Source: Trichosphaerium sp. ATCC 40318 (lineage: Eukaryota; Discosea; Flabellinia; Trichosidae). Taken from it: 64,000 nucleotides of DNA. A model generated the notes under the pieces. That model searched no databases and was not told the origin of the DNA. It was given only the letters and a program-made list of their open reading frames with translations. The stretch lies in NCBI GenBank assembly GCA_038496445.1, contig JALMLS010000005.1:174417-238416 (forward strand). The letters run 5' to 3'. This document shows positions 21,921 to 33,496 of the stretch, in pieces. Made by a program: the position numbers and the translations under genes. Positions within the stretch are counted from its first letter, which is position 1, and every line of letters begins with the position of its first letter.

Positions 21921-23222
21921 CTATGTCATCTTTTTTTTTTCTGTTGTTACAAATCGATAGGGTAAAGTATCTATAAATGATTCATTTCTGTCAAGAATCT
22001 TCATAGTACCAATACGCTCTTCTTCTTTTTCAACACTTTGTTGAATAGCCATATAATCGATACCATATTCCTTTTTTTGTTTTACTTCGAATTTAACTCC
22101 AGGACGTTGAGCATAGCACGTGACACCAAAAGACGGTCCTAAAAATAATATTAAATATTACAATATCAACTACGCAATTATAGTGCCACACCTTGTCCCT
22201 ACAAGAGCTTATTAGTGATGGAATAAACCTACAAACAAAAAAAAAGCATACTTTGAATCTTGACACTTCTTTGAGTACAGCCTCATCTTGTGAATGTTTT
22301 GAGCCATTTAAATACCAAACACGTGTCCCATGTTCAACAGTTGCATAATCAGCTATTCGTTAAACGTCAGTATTCTCACGATTACGTGAAAAAAAGCAAA
22401 TACCTAGATGAAAATAATGCAATGCATTCTTTCTTTGAGCGACCTTTATTGTCTTAGTCAGAAACCTTTTCTCTTAGTTTTACCTTAACATCTGATAATA
22501 GCCTGTGGTATAAGCCAATAACATCTTCGTTTTCTTCAACTTTGCAATAAGGTTGTGTAAAAACACCAAAAAATACAGCACCACCTTTCAAAATTATACC
22601 CTAGAACAATACATAATTAGCTAAAAAGCTAGCCAGGTTATGTTTAAAAACCTGCAAGTACGTGAACATCTGAGTATAAAAACCAGCGTTCTTATCGAAC
22701 CATCTATTAGATACCGACACGCGTAGATTTCCTCTTGTAAAGGTACAATAATTTTCTTTATGCCATGATTCTTCAAAAAAACAGACCATTTAGCACGTGA
22801 ACAAACATAGAATGAGGTTTTCCTTCGTTATACTACGTACGTTTTGTAGTGCCATCTCGTTGAAGGAATAATGGTTCTCTAGGTGCTTCTTAACCAACAT
22901 TTTGTAGGTTTTTTGATAACTTACTTGTGCCGGAACTTAGGATCAAATAAAAGCGCTTTTGTGCGTATACCACTTAATTTCGATGCGTCTGCGCAATCTG
23001 AAACGAACTTTGGTAGCTGTTGGTCACAAGATTCTTTGTAGTCAACATAGCAACCTTGTGATGCGTAAATAACCAAATTGATCGAAATAAAAATGTACCA
23101 ATGCCTATGTATACAACATTTTCGCCCCACTCGCTTGGTGAGTTCGATATTTGTTGTTCTATGGGTTGAATAGGCACCGTGACGGTTTCCTTTTTATCGT
23201 TCTTTTTGCTACATTTGTTCAA
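21921..23222 (-). CDS. Unknown multi-exon protein
   Basis: Starts MNKCSKKNDKKETVTVPIQP at 23222. Spliced segments then read SEWGENVVYIGIG, CYVDYKESCDQQLPKFVSD, GIRTKALLFDPKFRHK, SWHKENYCTFTRGNLRV, GGAVFFGVFTQPYCKVEEN, EHGTRVWYLNGSKHSQDEA, and PSFGVTCYAQRPGVKFEVKQ. The end is a lysine-rich tail at 21921. Six exons with short introns (for example GTACAT...CACAAG). The segments look globular and well structured, but I cannot assign a family. No signal peptide or clear membrane helix remains after splicing. Confidence 0.55.
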
Positions 23223-23400
23223 TTACTAGATTTGTGGTGAAAGTTTACCACGGAGCGACACTGATGGGTATGGGTATGCTTGCAGTCTCCATAGTTCAAT
23301 AAAAAGTCTGAAAATAAGGTTAAGCAACAACCGCTATATTTGTACTAGTTACTGAAGTGCACCCTCTATTGTGTCATTTGGCGTCCTAACCACCGAAGAA

Positions 23401-26400
23401 ATGGCAAACTGGGACCTACAAACATTACTTGACGACCTAGCTGCAGTAGAGGAAGACTACGAGCGCGTAGATGAAATAGAAGAGTCTTCCTGGTTGACTC
23501 TACTGCAATGTCGGGAACAAAAGATGATTCTCACCACTAAACAGCAACAATTAATGAAGCTAGTCAGAAGTACGACATAAACAAAAAAAATGCGACCAAA
23601 TTTGCACCAAGCAGTATCTTTTACAAATTTGTTGGTCTAACCCAATGCACTACGCTCAGTAAGAGTTGGAAATAAACTTACGACACCTTGTAGTGACCAT
23701 CCAAGTTGAAAATGCAGAACGCGCAAGAGAAGCAAGAAACTCCATTCCAAATAGAGTTCGATCCCACTCAAGAAACGTACTAAACCAAAACTCTTTCTTT
23801 GGTTTTTTGACCAAGAATCGTCGTTTACCTATTTAGCGCTCCCAATCCCTTCAAAACATACGCGATATTACTGAAGATGACGAGCAAGAGATTGACGACT
23901 ACGACGAAGGAAGTGACGAGTATCACTCACCAGCAGCCTCAATTGCGCCACCAACACCTTCCCTTATTCCAGACGACGACGTAGAAATCGAATACCGGTT
24001 GAGTGGTATGTCTCTTTTTGATAAAAACACTGATTGCTCCAGTAAGTGTTTTTCTAACGTTTCGTAGTCGAAAACGACCAAGAGGAAATTAGTCCCAGTG
24101 ATGGTACAAAATAAAAAAGACGGGCATTAATACAACGTCTTACTCTTCGTGTCTAGATCAATTAGCCACTGCGAACAGCGAAGAATTAAGCCTTAATATA
24201 GCTGGTAATGTAGCACAAACTGATTATGGAGACTCTATCGGTAGAGCAGACTCTGCAGAGTACGTCAATAAGTAACATCGTACAAACTGAAAAACTTTTC
24301 TAATTTTTTTTTTGTACGTTCTCTTGTCATTTTCGTTTACTTATATTGCGTTTTAAGGAGTTGGGAAAGGGCTGACTCTGATATGTCAAGTCCTAATCCG
24401 CGATATGGTAGACCAACTAGAGCTGAAACAATGTTCGAGTATCCTACCAGTACGAGCAAAGTTTTTGGTTTTGGTTCTCGAGTATTCACACTATTTTTGT
24501 AGATCTTGATCTTAAGACAGATTCATCTTTGAAACTCAAAGAGGACGATAAAAAAATAGCTGAGAGATTAGCTGCTTTGAACGCCATAAAAGTCCATACA
24601 GAAGCCAAGGCCCGTAAAAAACAGGAAAAGAAAGCTGAAGGTTTGTTGTTTGAAAACCACCAAAACAAAGAAAGGCTGAGTATTTTATTGTAGGTAAAGA
24701 CAAAGGCTTAAAACGCATGTTTTCACATAAAACTTGGTCCTCACGCACGCGTAAGCCACGTTCTAAACTTGTAGATATTTTTGCCGCAGACGGCAGTACA
24801 AGTGCTAGAACTACCGATAAGGAGAAAAAGAGGCTTGCGCGTATACGTAGACGAAAGGAGGAGCGCCGTGACCGCCGTAGATCCCAGAAAAGAAAAGAAC
24901 GAATGCGTAGAAAAAGTATAATGCCTGCACCAATTAAACCTGCTGCTGTCACTTTTGAGAAGATGGAAGAGCTACCACCAGCAGTTGTAGTTAAGGTTAA
25001 TCTTATGATGCTTGAGGATATATCATCTAACTTCCAACTCCTTGTGGGTATCATGCAAGCCAATGGTAAGCAAAAAAAAAAGCACGTGCTAGTTTTCAGG
25101 CTAAGAATTTTGAAGGTGAATTAAACGGTGATGGTACACAAGGAAGATGGATAATGAACGATAGAAGAACATGGGCAATGGCACAAACACTAGATAAGAA
25201 AACATTCGTTGCAGCCAGTACGTCTTCAACAACAAACAACAAAAAAAAAAGAAACTAACTTTTACTTTCCTTCTAGAGGAAGAAGTCCGTATTCCTTCTG
25301 TCAAACTATCAGAAATGTACACAAACGCCCCTACCGCTATTGCGTACGCGTTTATTTACTATTTTCGGTAATATATTGAGCTAACATTGATAACTAATAG
25401 TTCAACACCTTGGACCTTTGGAGTTAATGACATTAGTAATGATACTATAGTATCTATCAAGAAATTACCTCATACTGTAGCTGAAGGTAAGTAATACAAT
25501 TGTTTGCCTTGATCGTAATGAAAGAGAACGCAAACCTTCATTACTATGAATAACATTAAAAACTTTTTAGAGCAATACGCAAACTTCAGAGAAGTCGGTG
25601 TCATGAGAGGATTAGAACATGAAAATCTTGTTAAATATGTATGTGCATGGCACAGTCCACAGCTCAGTCAAGTTTGGGTTGTTTCAGAATATGTGCAAGG
25701 TATGTGACTATTTTTCTTTCTCTGAACAAGTTCATCTCGTTAACACCTTTTTAAAGGTGGTACTCTACGATGGGTATCACAACATTGTAGCCTCTCAGAA
25801 GATCATGTTGCCATAATTGCAAGGCAACTACTAGAGGGTATAAAGTATATGCACGACCAAGAGCTCGTGCACCGTAATATTAACACGAATAACATTATCT
25901 TATCTTGTGACGGATGTGTTAAATTAAGTACGGAAGAGATTATAACGTTTTTGGTCTTCATTATACTCACAGCTTCTTAAGCCGATTTCGAGGTCAGTAC
26001 AGATACTCTAGGTATCAGACAATCTGCTATGGTTGGTGACGTATTGTTCATGTCCCCAGAAATGATTAGCGGCCAAGGTTATGGCAAACCAGTACGAAAC
26101 TATTGCTTTTGTACCTTGTATTTATTCTTTTAATTTTTGCGATAGACTGATATCTGGAGTTTTGGCGTAGCCATGCTAGCTGTAACACGGTATGGAAGTA
26201 CTCCATACGAAGAAGAAGAAACCACCAAAATAATGTACATGATAGCTACAAAGGTACTGTGCTTTTGCGTTTAATGGTACATGAACAAAAAATTAACAAA
26301 AACTTTTAGGGCTTAGCTTGTGAGATACCTGAATTAGCATCTGAAGACTTTCAAGACTTCTTACATAAGAGTCTTGAAGTACGACCAGTCATTCGTGCTA

Positions 26401-26602
26401 CAGCACAAAGTCTACTTGAGGTAATTATTGTATTTTTTTCGATCATCGATCATAGATCAAAGCAAATCGCATGCCTTCGTGCCCTAATATGATGTTATAG
26501 CATGAGTTCATCCTTGCAGATGATACACTCACGCCTGATACATTAAAAGAGGCAATTGGAGAAGAACTAGCTGAAGGAGGGACATTCAAGACTTCGGTGT
26601 AA
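23401..26602 (+). CDS. Ste20/PAK-like pseudokinase with long charged N-terminus
   Basis: Starts at MANWDLQTLLDDLAAVEEDY; a GTG 30 bp upstream is in frame but not used. The N-terminal half is disordered: acidic stretches (DDEQEIDDYDEGSDEY), then a very basic region around 24740-24930. A folded segment follows, RWIMNDRRTWAMAQTLDKK. The kinase-like domain spans about 25380-26540: VSIKKLPHTVAEEQ (lysine kept), EHENLVKYVCAWHSP, VVSEYVQGGTLRWV, then YMHDQELVHRNINTNNIILS. The catalytic loop reads HRN instead of HRD, and the magnesium loop VKLTDFEVS has DFE instead of DFG. The activation segment and SPEMISG (APE equivalent) and DIWSFGVAMLAV helix are intact. It groups by eye with Ste20/PAK kinases. 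Loss of the catalytic Asp argues against phosphotransfer, so a scaffold or allosteric role is inferred. About thirteen exons. Confidence 0.85.
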
Positions 26603-27509
26603 TTGTTAGAAGATACAAAAAAAGTTATGCGGTTTTGTGCTTGCAGTCGTTTTTGTACATAAACTGCGCCACGCACCCACTTTTATTTAATTTGTTGAGA
26701 TCAAATAGAAAGTAAGTTTTAGGAACTCAATCGGAATCACTAATTGGGTGTCATTATTATGACACCTACACAAAATTGTAGCTCCTTGTACTGATAATAA
26801 AAAAATCTGTTTCAAAACGCAGTTTGTCGCTCCTTATATAACGTGCACGTGACTCGTCTGAAAATCTGTATTCTGAACTCGCACTTATGATTAAGTAGTA
26901 GAGTTCTTAGAAAGGCTAGAATAAAACACAGAAAAATAGTTTTATTTTCAATAGGTGACCAGGAATAGCAATAACAGAATAACGAAATCCTATTGTTGAG
27001 CGAGTTTTTGTTAATCACTACAAGTATTTAGTTCGTTGTAACTAAGCAGGAAATGCAGTTTACCTGCGTCACCCTTAACACAAAATATGAGGTAGTAATG
27101 CCAAAAATGGAATACGTTTGAAAAGAAAATCTGAAAACTTCGCAAATGTACTACAGCAAGAGTGTTGTAGACGCTAACATCTGTATTTTATCATTTTGGG
27201 TCCCTAAATGCGTTTAAACTACCTCAGTTGTACGCGCACAACACGAGAATTGGTTGTTCGGATAAACAAAGCAATGCTTTAAGCTGCCTCAGTTTAGAGT
27301 TTGGTTTTTTTCGGGTGTTTTGGAGAAGTTCTCATTAGCGCTTTTTTTTGGTACAACACTGTTGTAGTTATTACTTGATTCAAGCGTAGCGTTGTGTATT
27401 TTACCCAATTGAAACTGCTAATAAAAACTACAATTTTTGGGTTTTTTTGCCAGTTTTCTGTTGCAACTAAGTCAGTTTTATTTGTTTTTCTCATAGTTTC
27501 CATAAAAGC
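26603..27509. other. Long intergenic stretch
   Basis: About 900 bp with no supported gene. Short frames at 26812-27018 and 27294-27521 on the minus strand are not protein-like. It should hold the 3' end of the pseudokinase gene and the promoter of the mucin-like gene. No tRNA or known snRNA seen. Confidence 0.4.
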
Positions 27510-29566
27510 ATGACAACACAAACGTTTTTGATATCGACTATCTTCGTTATAGCGATTTGTTGTACGTTTACTTGGCTACCGTCGCTCAAGCACGAAACTA
27601 ACTTTTAACCGTGTAGACGCTAATGCAGCGCTTCCGCTAAACCAGTTTAAGGTTAGCACCAACTTTACCGGTAGCTCCTTTAGTTTTGCATCAGGCAATG
27701 CAATAGCACTTGGGAAGATATCAGGAATGACATTCTACGCTATTGCAACTGAAACAGAGGAAGTGGGAGAAACCAATTTTATTGCTGTTGCTATCTACAC
27801 GCAAGAAGGTCTTCTTGCAGAGAACGCAACGAATGAATTCCAAGTTGAAGGACATGATCCAAAACTTGTAGTTTCTGGAAACGGTGTAGCAATGCTGTAC
27901 GCTACTGATGATTCGGGCGACTTACAGATGCACTACTTTATCTACAACTCCACCGCTGAAGTGCGTAAATAAGGCTTTTTTTTTTTTCATGGATTTTACT
28001 TCAAGCAGTCCCTTATCTTTTGTTGTTTAGAACTTTACTAGCGAAGCAAGTGCGGGTCGTGTTACAGGGTTATCTGGACAGCAAATTTATGATTTATTTC
28101 CAATTGGTAAGGATAATTCCCGATTTGGAAGCGCGTAGTTTAAATAGCTGCTACAGCTACGCTCAAAAAAAAGTTGTTTACGAGTGCAACGCTTTTTGTT
28201 TACGTAAACACAACTACGCGAGTAGCGATAAATTCGTTTTAACATCCTTTGTTTTCACTACTAATACTCGTTCATGTAGAAGGTGGAAATACTCATACCG
28301 TATACCTATATGAGGCTGGCTCACGTACATCTAACTTTTGGATTGTTGAGAAGGACATGAACCCAACTCCTACTCTAACCTGTACGTTAAAGATAGCTTC
28401 TCAACTTTTTCTGACTTTGATGACAGTCGTACATGAAGAATCAATCGTTGGGCGCCCAGACATTGCTCAAGTTACTGCTAATGCTTTTGTGGGAGCATAT
28501 CCAGTTTCAGTAGGAATAGAACTCACATCTTTTGGATTTAACCCTAGCTCTGTACGTCACAGCTGTTTGTAAACTTCAGAGCTTACTCATCTTGCTTCTA
28601 GAACACAACTGTTACAATACAAGGAACAGCAAATATTGGTGATCTAGATCTTGAATTCAATCCAGCTACTGACGAGCTCGTGGTGTCTTATGTCAATAAC
28701 TCAATATACGAGTTGATCACGTTTAATGACGAATTTGTTTCAGTCGGAAATATACAATATACACAAGCTCCCGAAAATGGAGACAGCAATACTCTCGTTG
28801 AATTAGCAGATTCATTTGTTGCAAGTTTTATCATCATTCGTCTTAACAACAATGAAGGTGGCTTTCAACTCAGCCAAGGATTGGTACTAAGAAATAATGT
28901 TATACCGCCAACTAACAACCCTTTGTAGAAACCACCAACACGTGCAGATGACTTTTCTGGTTTTTCTTCACCTATTCCTGTTGACGATATAAACTCTATC
29001 CTATCTGTATTTAACAAAGAAGAATGCCTATTGGTCGTACGTATAATGAGTATTTGATTGCTTTCTGGATGCTTTTTTTCCTTGTTCTCTGACCCTTATA
29101 AACTCACAAAATATATTAGGTATTTGCTTCTAGTGACAGTTCATCAATGTTTGGTTTGTTCAACACCAGTAATCTAGTTTGTGGTGTACCTCCACCGACT
29201 ACAGCTCCACCAACTACAGCGGCTCCTCCACCAACTACAGCGGCACCTACAATACCTGTAGCACCAACTACAGAAGCTCCTACAGTGCCTGTCGCACCAA
29301 CTACAACAGCACCTACAATACCTGTAGCACCAACTACAGCAGCTCCTACAGTGCCTGTCGCACCAACTACAACAGCACCTACAATACCTGTAGCACCAAC
29401 TACAGCAGCTCCTACAGTGCCTGTCGCACCAACTACAACAGCGCCAACTACAGGATCTCCTACCGCTGCCCCTGTAATGCCTGTAGCACCAATTGCTCCT
29501 TCTGGCGCTGTCAGTGTAGCTTGCAGTTTGTTACTCAGCGTGGTACTACTTTTGTCTGTTATTTAA
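27510..29566 (+). CDS. Secreted mucin-like surface protein with Thr/Pro/Ala repeats
   Basis: Exon 1 encodes a signal peptide, MTTQTFLISTIFVIAICC, cut at its end by a GTACGT intron. The mature part is a beta-rich ectodomain with many N-glycosylation sequons (KVSTNFTGSSF, FIYNSTAE, SYVNNSIYEL). Exons continue through GGNTHTVYLYEAGSRTSNF and IELTSFGFNPSS. An apparent stop at 28926-28928 is the end of a 49-nt intron (GTACTAAG...TTTGTAG), after which KPPTRADDFSGF follows. The C-terminal third is a stalk of 11-residue repeats of the form APT(I/V)PVAPTTx, likely heavily O-glycosylated. It ends in a hydrophobic tail SLLLSVVLLLSVI with no basic stop, typical of a GPI signal. The likely role is a cell-coat or adhesion protein. 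The ectodomain family is not recognised. Confidence 0.75.
29243..29440 (+). repeat. Three 66-bp tandem repeats coding a mucin stalk
   Basis: Three near-identical 66-bp units start at 29243, 29309 and 29375. Each codes for two 11-residue blocks, APTIPVAPTTx then APTVPVAPTTx. Copy number probably varies between strains by slippage or unequal exchange. Confidence 0.9.
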
Positions 29567-29871
29567 TCAATAAACAAAGAAAATCACTCACATTGTTGTC
29601 CATTGACAATTGACTCTGTAGCCTCACATGAGTTGTTTACAATTTATTTAAATTAGCAGCCTCTGTGGCTAAATTGACTTGATTGACTGCCTTTTCTGGA
29701 GCTGATATTAGTCCTTGAATATTCAATACAAATTATTTCCCAACCCCTTTAGCACGTGTGCAACACTGATACCTGTAAACCTTGTACAATGGGGAAGTTT
29801 GTTGACCAATTTATTACTCTGGATTCAGCGATAAAAACTCTACAAACGTCAATTTGTTGTTTTAACGATCA
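29567..29871. other. Spacer between mucin-like gene and AAA gene
   Basis: A minus-strand frame reads FIAESRVINWSTNFPIVQ and, after a plausible intron, GLISAPEKAVNQVNLATEAA. No start was found, and it would overlap the first AAA exon, so it is not annotated as a gene. The rest is AT-rich flank. Confidence 0.3.
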
Positions 29872-32800
29872 ATGCAACGTGTAGTAGCCTCTGGTAGTTT
29901 GCAGGTATCCTGTACGACGTCTCGGCGCACAAAGCAAAAAACAAGACGTAAAACACGCAACCCGCGTGTTATTAGCACTCCTCTAGGGACTAGGAGTACG
30001 TAAGAACATTTTATCCGTACAATTAATTTTATGTGTTAGCCTTCTTCTCGCTGCCGGGTAAGCAGAAAATAGATGAAGACAGTATACAGAAGATAGTGAA
30101 CAGGTTGGAGGAAGAATACAAAACGCGTGAGAGTACATTGCTCGCAAAGCTCGACGATAGCGCCAAAAGGAACAACAGAGTCGTAGATTACCTCAGGTAA
30201 CATTTTTAACGCTTTTTGAGAGCATAGGCGAAATAACTCGTTGACGTCACAATACAATACCTTATTTTCGCGTATTTGCGATTGTATAGGCCTAAACTGT
30301 TGAACTCAGCAATTCACTTTGCATGATATAAAACATTTCTCTCACATTATACAGGCTCAACGGGTACCCAGACATAGAAGAGAGTATAAATCGTGACGGA
30401 CCAGTGGAAAAACCAAAGGAGGACGAAAAACAAGACGAACAAGAAGAGGAGGAAGAAGAAGATAATCAAGATGAACCAGAGCAAGGCGCTCATTTGCCAG
30501 ATAATAGACCTTCTAGGGAATACACCTACGCAGAATGTGTCAATTTCATTGCTCCGTTAAACTTACCTGCAACGAGCAGAGTGAGCGAAGTACGTCATTA
30601 TCGCTGTTTTTAACCGCTTTTGCGTTGTTTTTTTTTTGTATTGTAAGAAACTTGAGCATTTTTTCTGAATGTGAGGTTTAAATTGGGGAAATTAATTCTT
30701 AACATTGTGTAGTTTTGGCGTGGATATGTATACTTTATGCACCAATGGAAGTTATTTGATATGGAGTCACAGGTAATGCTATAATAATGTATTTTTTGAT
30801 TGAAAAGAAGAATTACAACGCCAGCGTATTTATGTCAATTATAGGTCGCAGAGCGATCAAAAGCACCGCCACTACATGTAGCCCTTATAGGAGAAGCTGG
30901 TGTTGGAAGAGTAAGTACACAAAATGTGATAGAAATGGAGAAAATCCGATCTCTCTTTTTCAGATGTTTTCTTTGTTTTTGTTTTATTTATTCGGGAAGC
31001 TGTAGTGTGCTTATGCAATATTTAGTCAAGAGTAGCACAATGTATGTTCCAACTATGGAGTGCTGCAGGGTTAGGTGCACCAAATCAGACATCTTTAATG
31101 GAGTTTAATGGCGGTTATTGGAGAGAACTTTGGCAACGTTCAATGTTTGATCGTTTAAATCCTGGTATTTTTTCAACAACTGAAATGCAACCTATGTTAT
31201 CATCAACTGAACAGAACCACTCCACAAATGTATTCAAGTACGTAACTATCATTTTATTACAGCACTACAAAAGATAAACATGCCACACACTTCACAACAT
31301 GTAAGGCTTTACAGTGCGCTCTTTTGGCTGCCTGAAGCAAAAAACACTCACAAATCTTGCCAGTGATAGTTTAGTTTGACTTATGGATTGAATCTAGGAT
31401 GATGCTTTCCGCTTTGAAGCAATCGCCGAACACTTACTATATCTTCATGCTTACTCACCAAGAATTATCTCGCGTAAGAGCAGAATGTCCCGAATTTGAT
31501 ACTATTGTACCCCACCAGGTGAGTTTCATTCAACACTACGTCATAGAAGCTAGGATTAAAGAAAAAAACGTCAACATTTGTCAAATGTTACACTTTCTTT
31601 AAGTAGTCTATATTATTATTTGCTCAATGCTACAGTATTTGTTTGTGCTTCTTCCACTGACAGTATACTGTATAGGTCCATTTTGAGGAAATGAGCGATG
31701 CTCAATCTGCCAATGTGATTAATGAGTACTTGAGTACAAGAGGCGTTGAGCTACCTAAAGAGCTTAATGTTGAAGAAGTCATTACAAGGTTCAAAAAGAC
31801 AGCTAACCCTGCTAATCTACAGAATGGACGTTTATCAGAATATCTAGCACAGCGTGTTTTAATAAGCAGCGCTCAACGGTATGTATTTAAGACAAAGTTT
31901 TGATAGAAACAGCTTTGTTTTTAGTTGTTTTTTACAGTTTTCTCACCTTCTTGTTGCTTAGGTATTCTGCTATTGCTCCAGTAAACGCTCCAGCACCACC
32001 AATATTAGAACCAAACGATTTTGAGGGTGTTTTTGCAAATAGTGTACAAGAGAGAGAAGAAAATATAAAAACAGCTCATAAGCTACTTGCAAATATGGTT
32101 GGCATGAAGGGAATTAAAAAGTTTTTGGGTGACCTTGAGGCACGATCAAAGGTTGAAAAGATGCGTAAAAAAGCAGGGTTACCAAGTACAAGTCCCATCA
32201 CAACATTTCACATGTACGTGGCGACGATGTTGAGTGTAAGAAGTGCTTTGTTGACTTTTCCTTTTAGGATTTTTGAAGGACCTCCTGGAACAGGAAAAAC
32301 GTCTATTGCTGGACTTGTAGCAAAAATTTTGAATGGTCTTGGTATTCTACGGACAGGACAGTTGGTTGTTGCAAGACGAGAGGATCTCGTAGCGTCATAT
32401 GTTGGTATGGTTTTAATTTATTTTCATTGGCCAATGAAATTTGTTTGTTATTTTCTCACCTTTTTTCGTTTACAGGCCAGACCGCGCCCCGAACTGCAGC
32501 GGTTATAAGATCAGCGCTTGGAGGTGTACTATTTATTGATGAAGCTTACCACTTAAGCATGGATGACAGGTTAGACGCAATGCTAAAGTTAACAGTACTA
32601 ACTTTTTTCTTTTTTAAAACAGAGACTGGTTTTCAAGTGAAGTCATAGTCACATTACTCAATATGATGGAAACACATAGAGGAGATTTGGTTGTTATCTT
32701 AGCTGGATACAAGAAGGAGATGGACAACTTTTTGGATTCAAACCCTGGTCTACGGTAAGACAATACATTTCTCCAGAAATTTTGGTCTTTTTCATTAGCT

Positions 32801-33302
32801 TTGTTCCACAAACCCAAGATTTATGACAAACTACTCTAAATTTCTTGATTTCCCTGTGTTACCTTGCTGAATAATATTATTTAGTTCTCGATTCTCTAAT
32901 ATTGTAATGTTCGATTCTTTCACACCAACTGAATTAAGAGATATTGGCACTACTATGTTTAAGGAAGTTGGTTATGAAGTAACCCCTGAAGCAAATAATG
33001 TCTTGGAAACAATTACTAAAGAACTACCACAACATTCAAACGGAAATGCACGTGATGTCCGTAACATAGTACAACAAGGTACGTACTAGTATCATAATAA
33101 CTCAAAAAAAATATTCAAACATTTTGCGGGTTTTCGTTTCTTGAAAACAAGCTATTGACACATTGTTTTAGCAATTCTTAATCACAGTCAACGTCTACAA
33201 AATAAAGAAGATGCTACTAAGGAAGAATTAAGTAATCTAGTACCAGAAGACTTCAAGGATGTTGGAAAAGATAAGCAAGACTGGGGCAGATGGATTCTTT
33301 AA
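29872..33302 (+). CDS. Tandem AAA ATPase of the CbbX/SpoVK type
   Basis: Starts MQRVVASGSLQVSCTTSRRT, a basic, Ser/Thr-rich N-terminus that could be a targeting peptide. A coiled coil (IQKIVNRLEEEYKTREST) and an acidic stretch precede a first AAA-like domain with a degenerate Walker A, GEAGVGRS, in which Arg replaces Lys. The second domain (about 31980-33290) is canonical: LLANMVGMKGIKKFL, Walker A FEGPPGTGKTS, Walker B GGVLFIDEAYHLS, sensor VVILAGYKKEMD, and the arginine-finger region NPGLRSRFSN. It ends QDWGRWIL. CbbX remodels red-type Rubisco, and SpoVK/EccA relatives serve in sporulation and secretion; a eukaryotic double-AAA member suggests a remodelling ATPase of unknown client. The first domain may regulate the second. 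About thirteen exons with introns such as GTACGT...TTAG. Confidence 0.85.
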
Positions 33303-33496
33303 AAAAAATTCAAAGCAACAGTTTTCAGAGAGCAAAAAAAAAAATCACATACCAACAAAACAGTGTACTGTACAAAAAAAAGCCGAAAGGATGAAGAAAG
33401 AAAGACCGAGTTAAAATAAGAATTTTTGGATCGTGTTAAGGCATTTCGTAGTTAAGTGTTTTTGTGTAATTCGCTTTCGTGTTTATATTCGCCAAA
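33303..33496. promoter_or_regulatory. Gap upstream of BRCT-HMG-WGR gene
   Basis: A 194-bp A-rich gap that should include the AAA gene 3' end and the promoter of the next gene. No motif recognised. Confidence 0.3.

Noticed and set aside
28926-28928. Apparent stop codon inside the mucin-like gene
   Set aside because: It is the TAG at the end of a 49-nt intron with a GTACTAAG donor; the frame continues in phase.
29640-29870. Minus-strand two-exon small protein ending GLISAPEKAVNQ...
   Set aside because: No start codon or first exon could be found, and it would overlap AAA exon 1; left as a possibility only.
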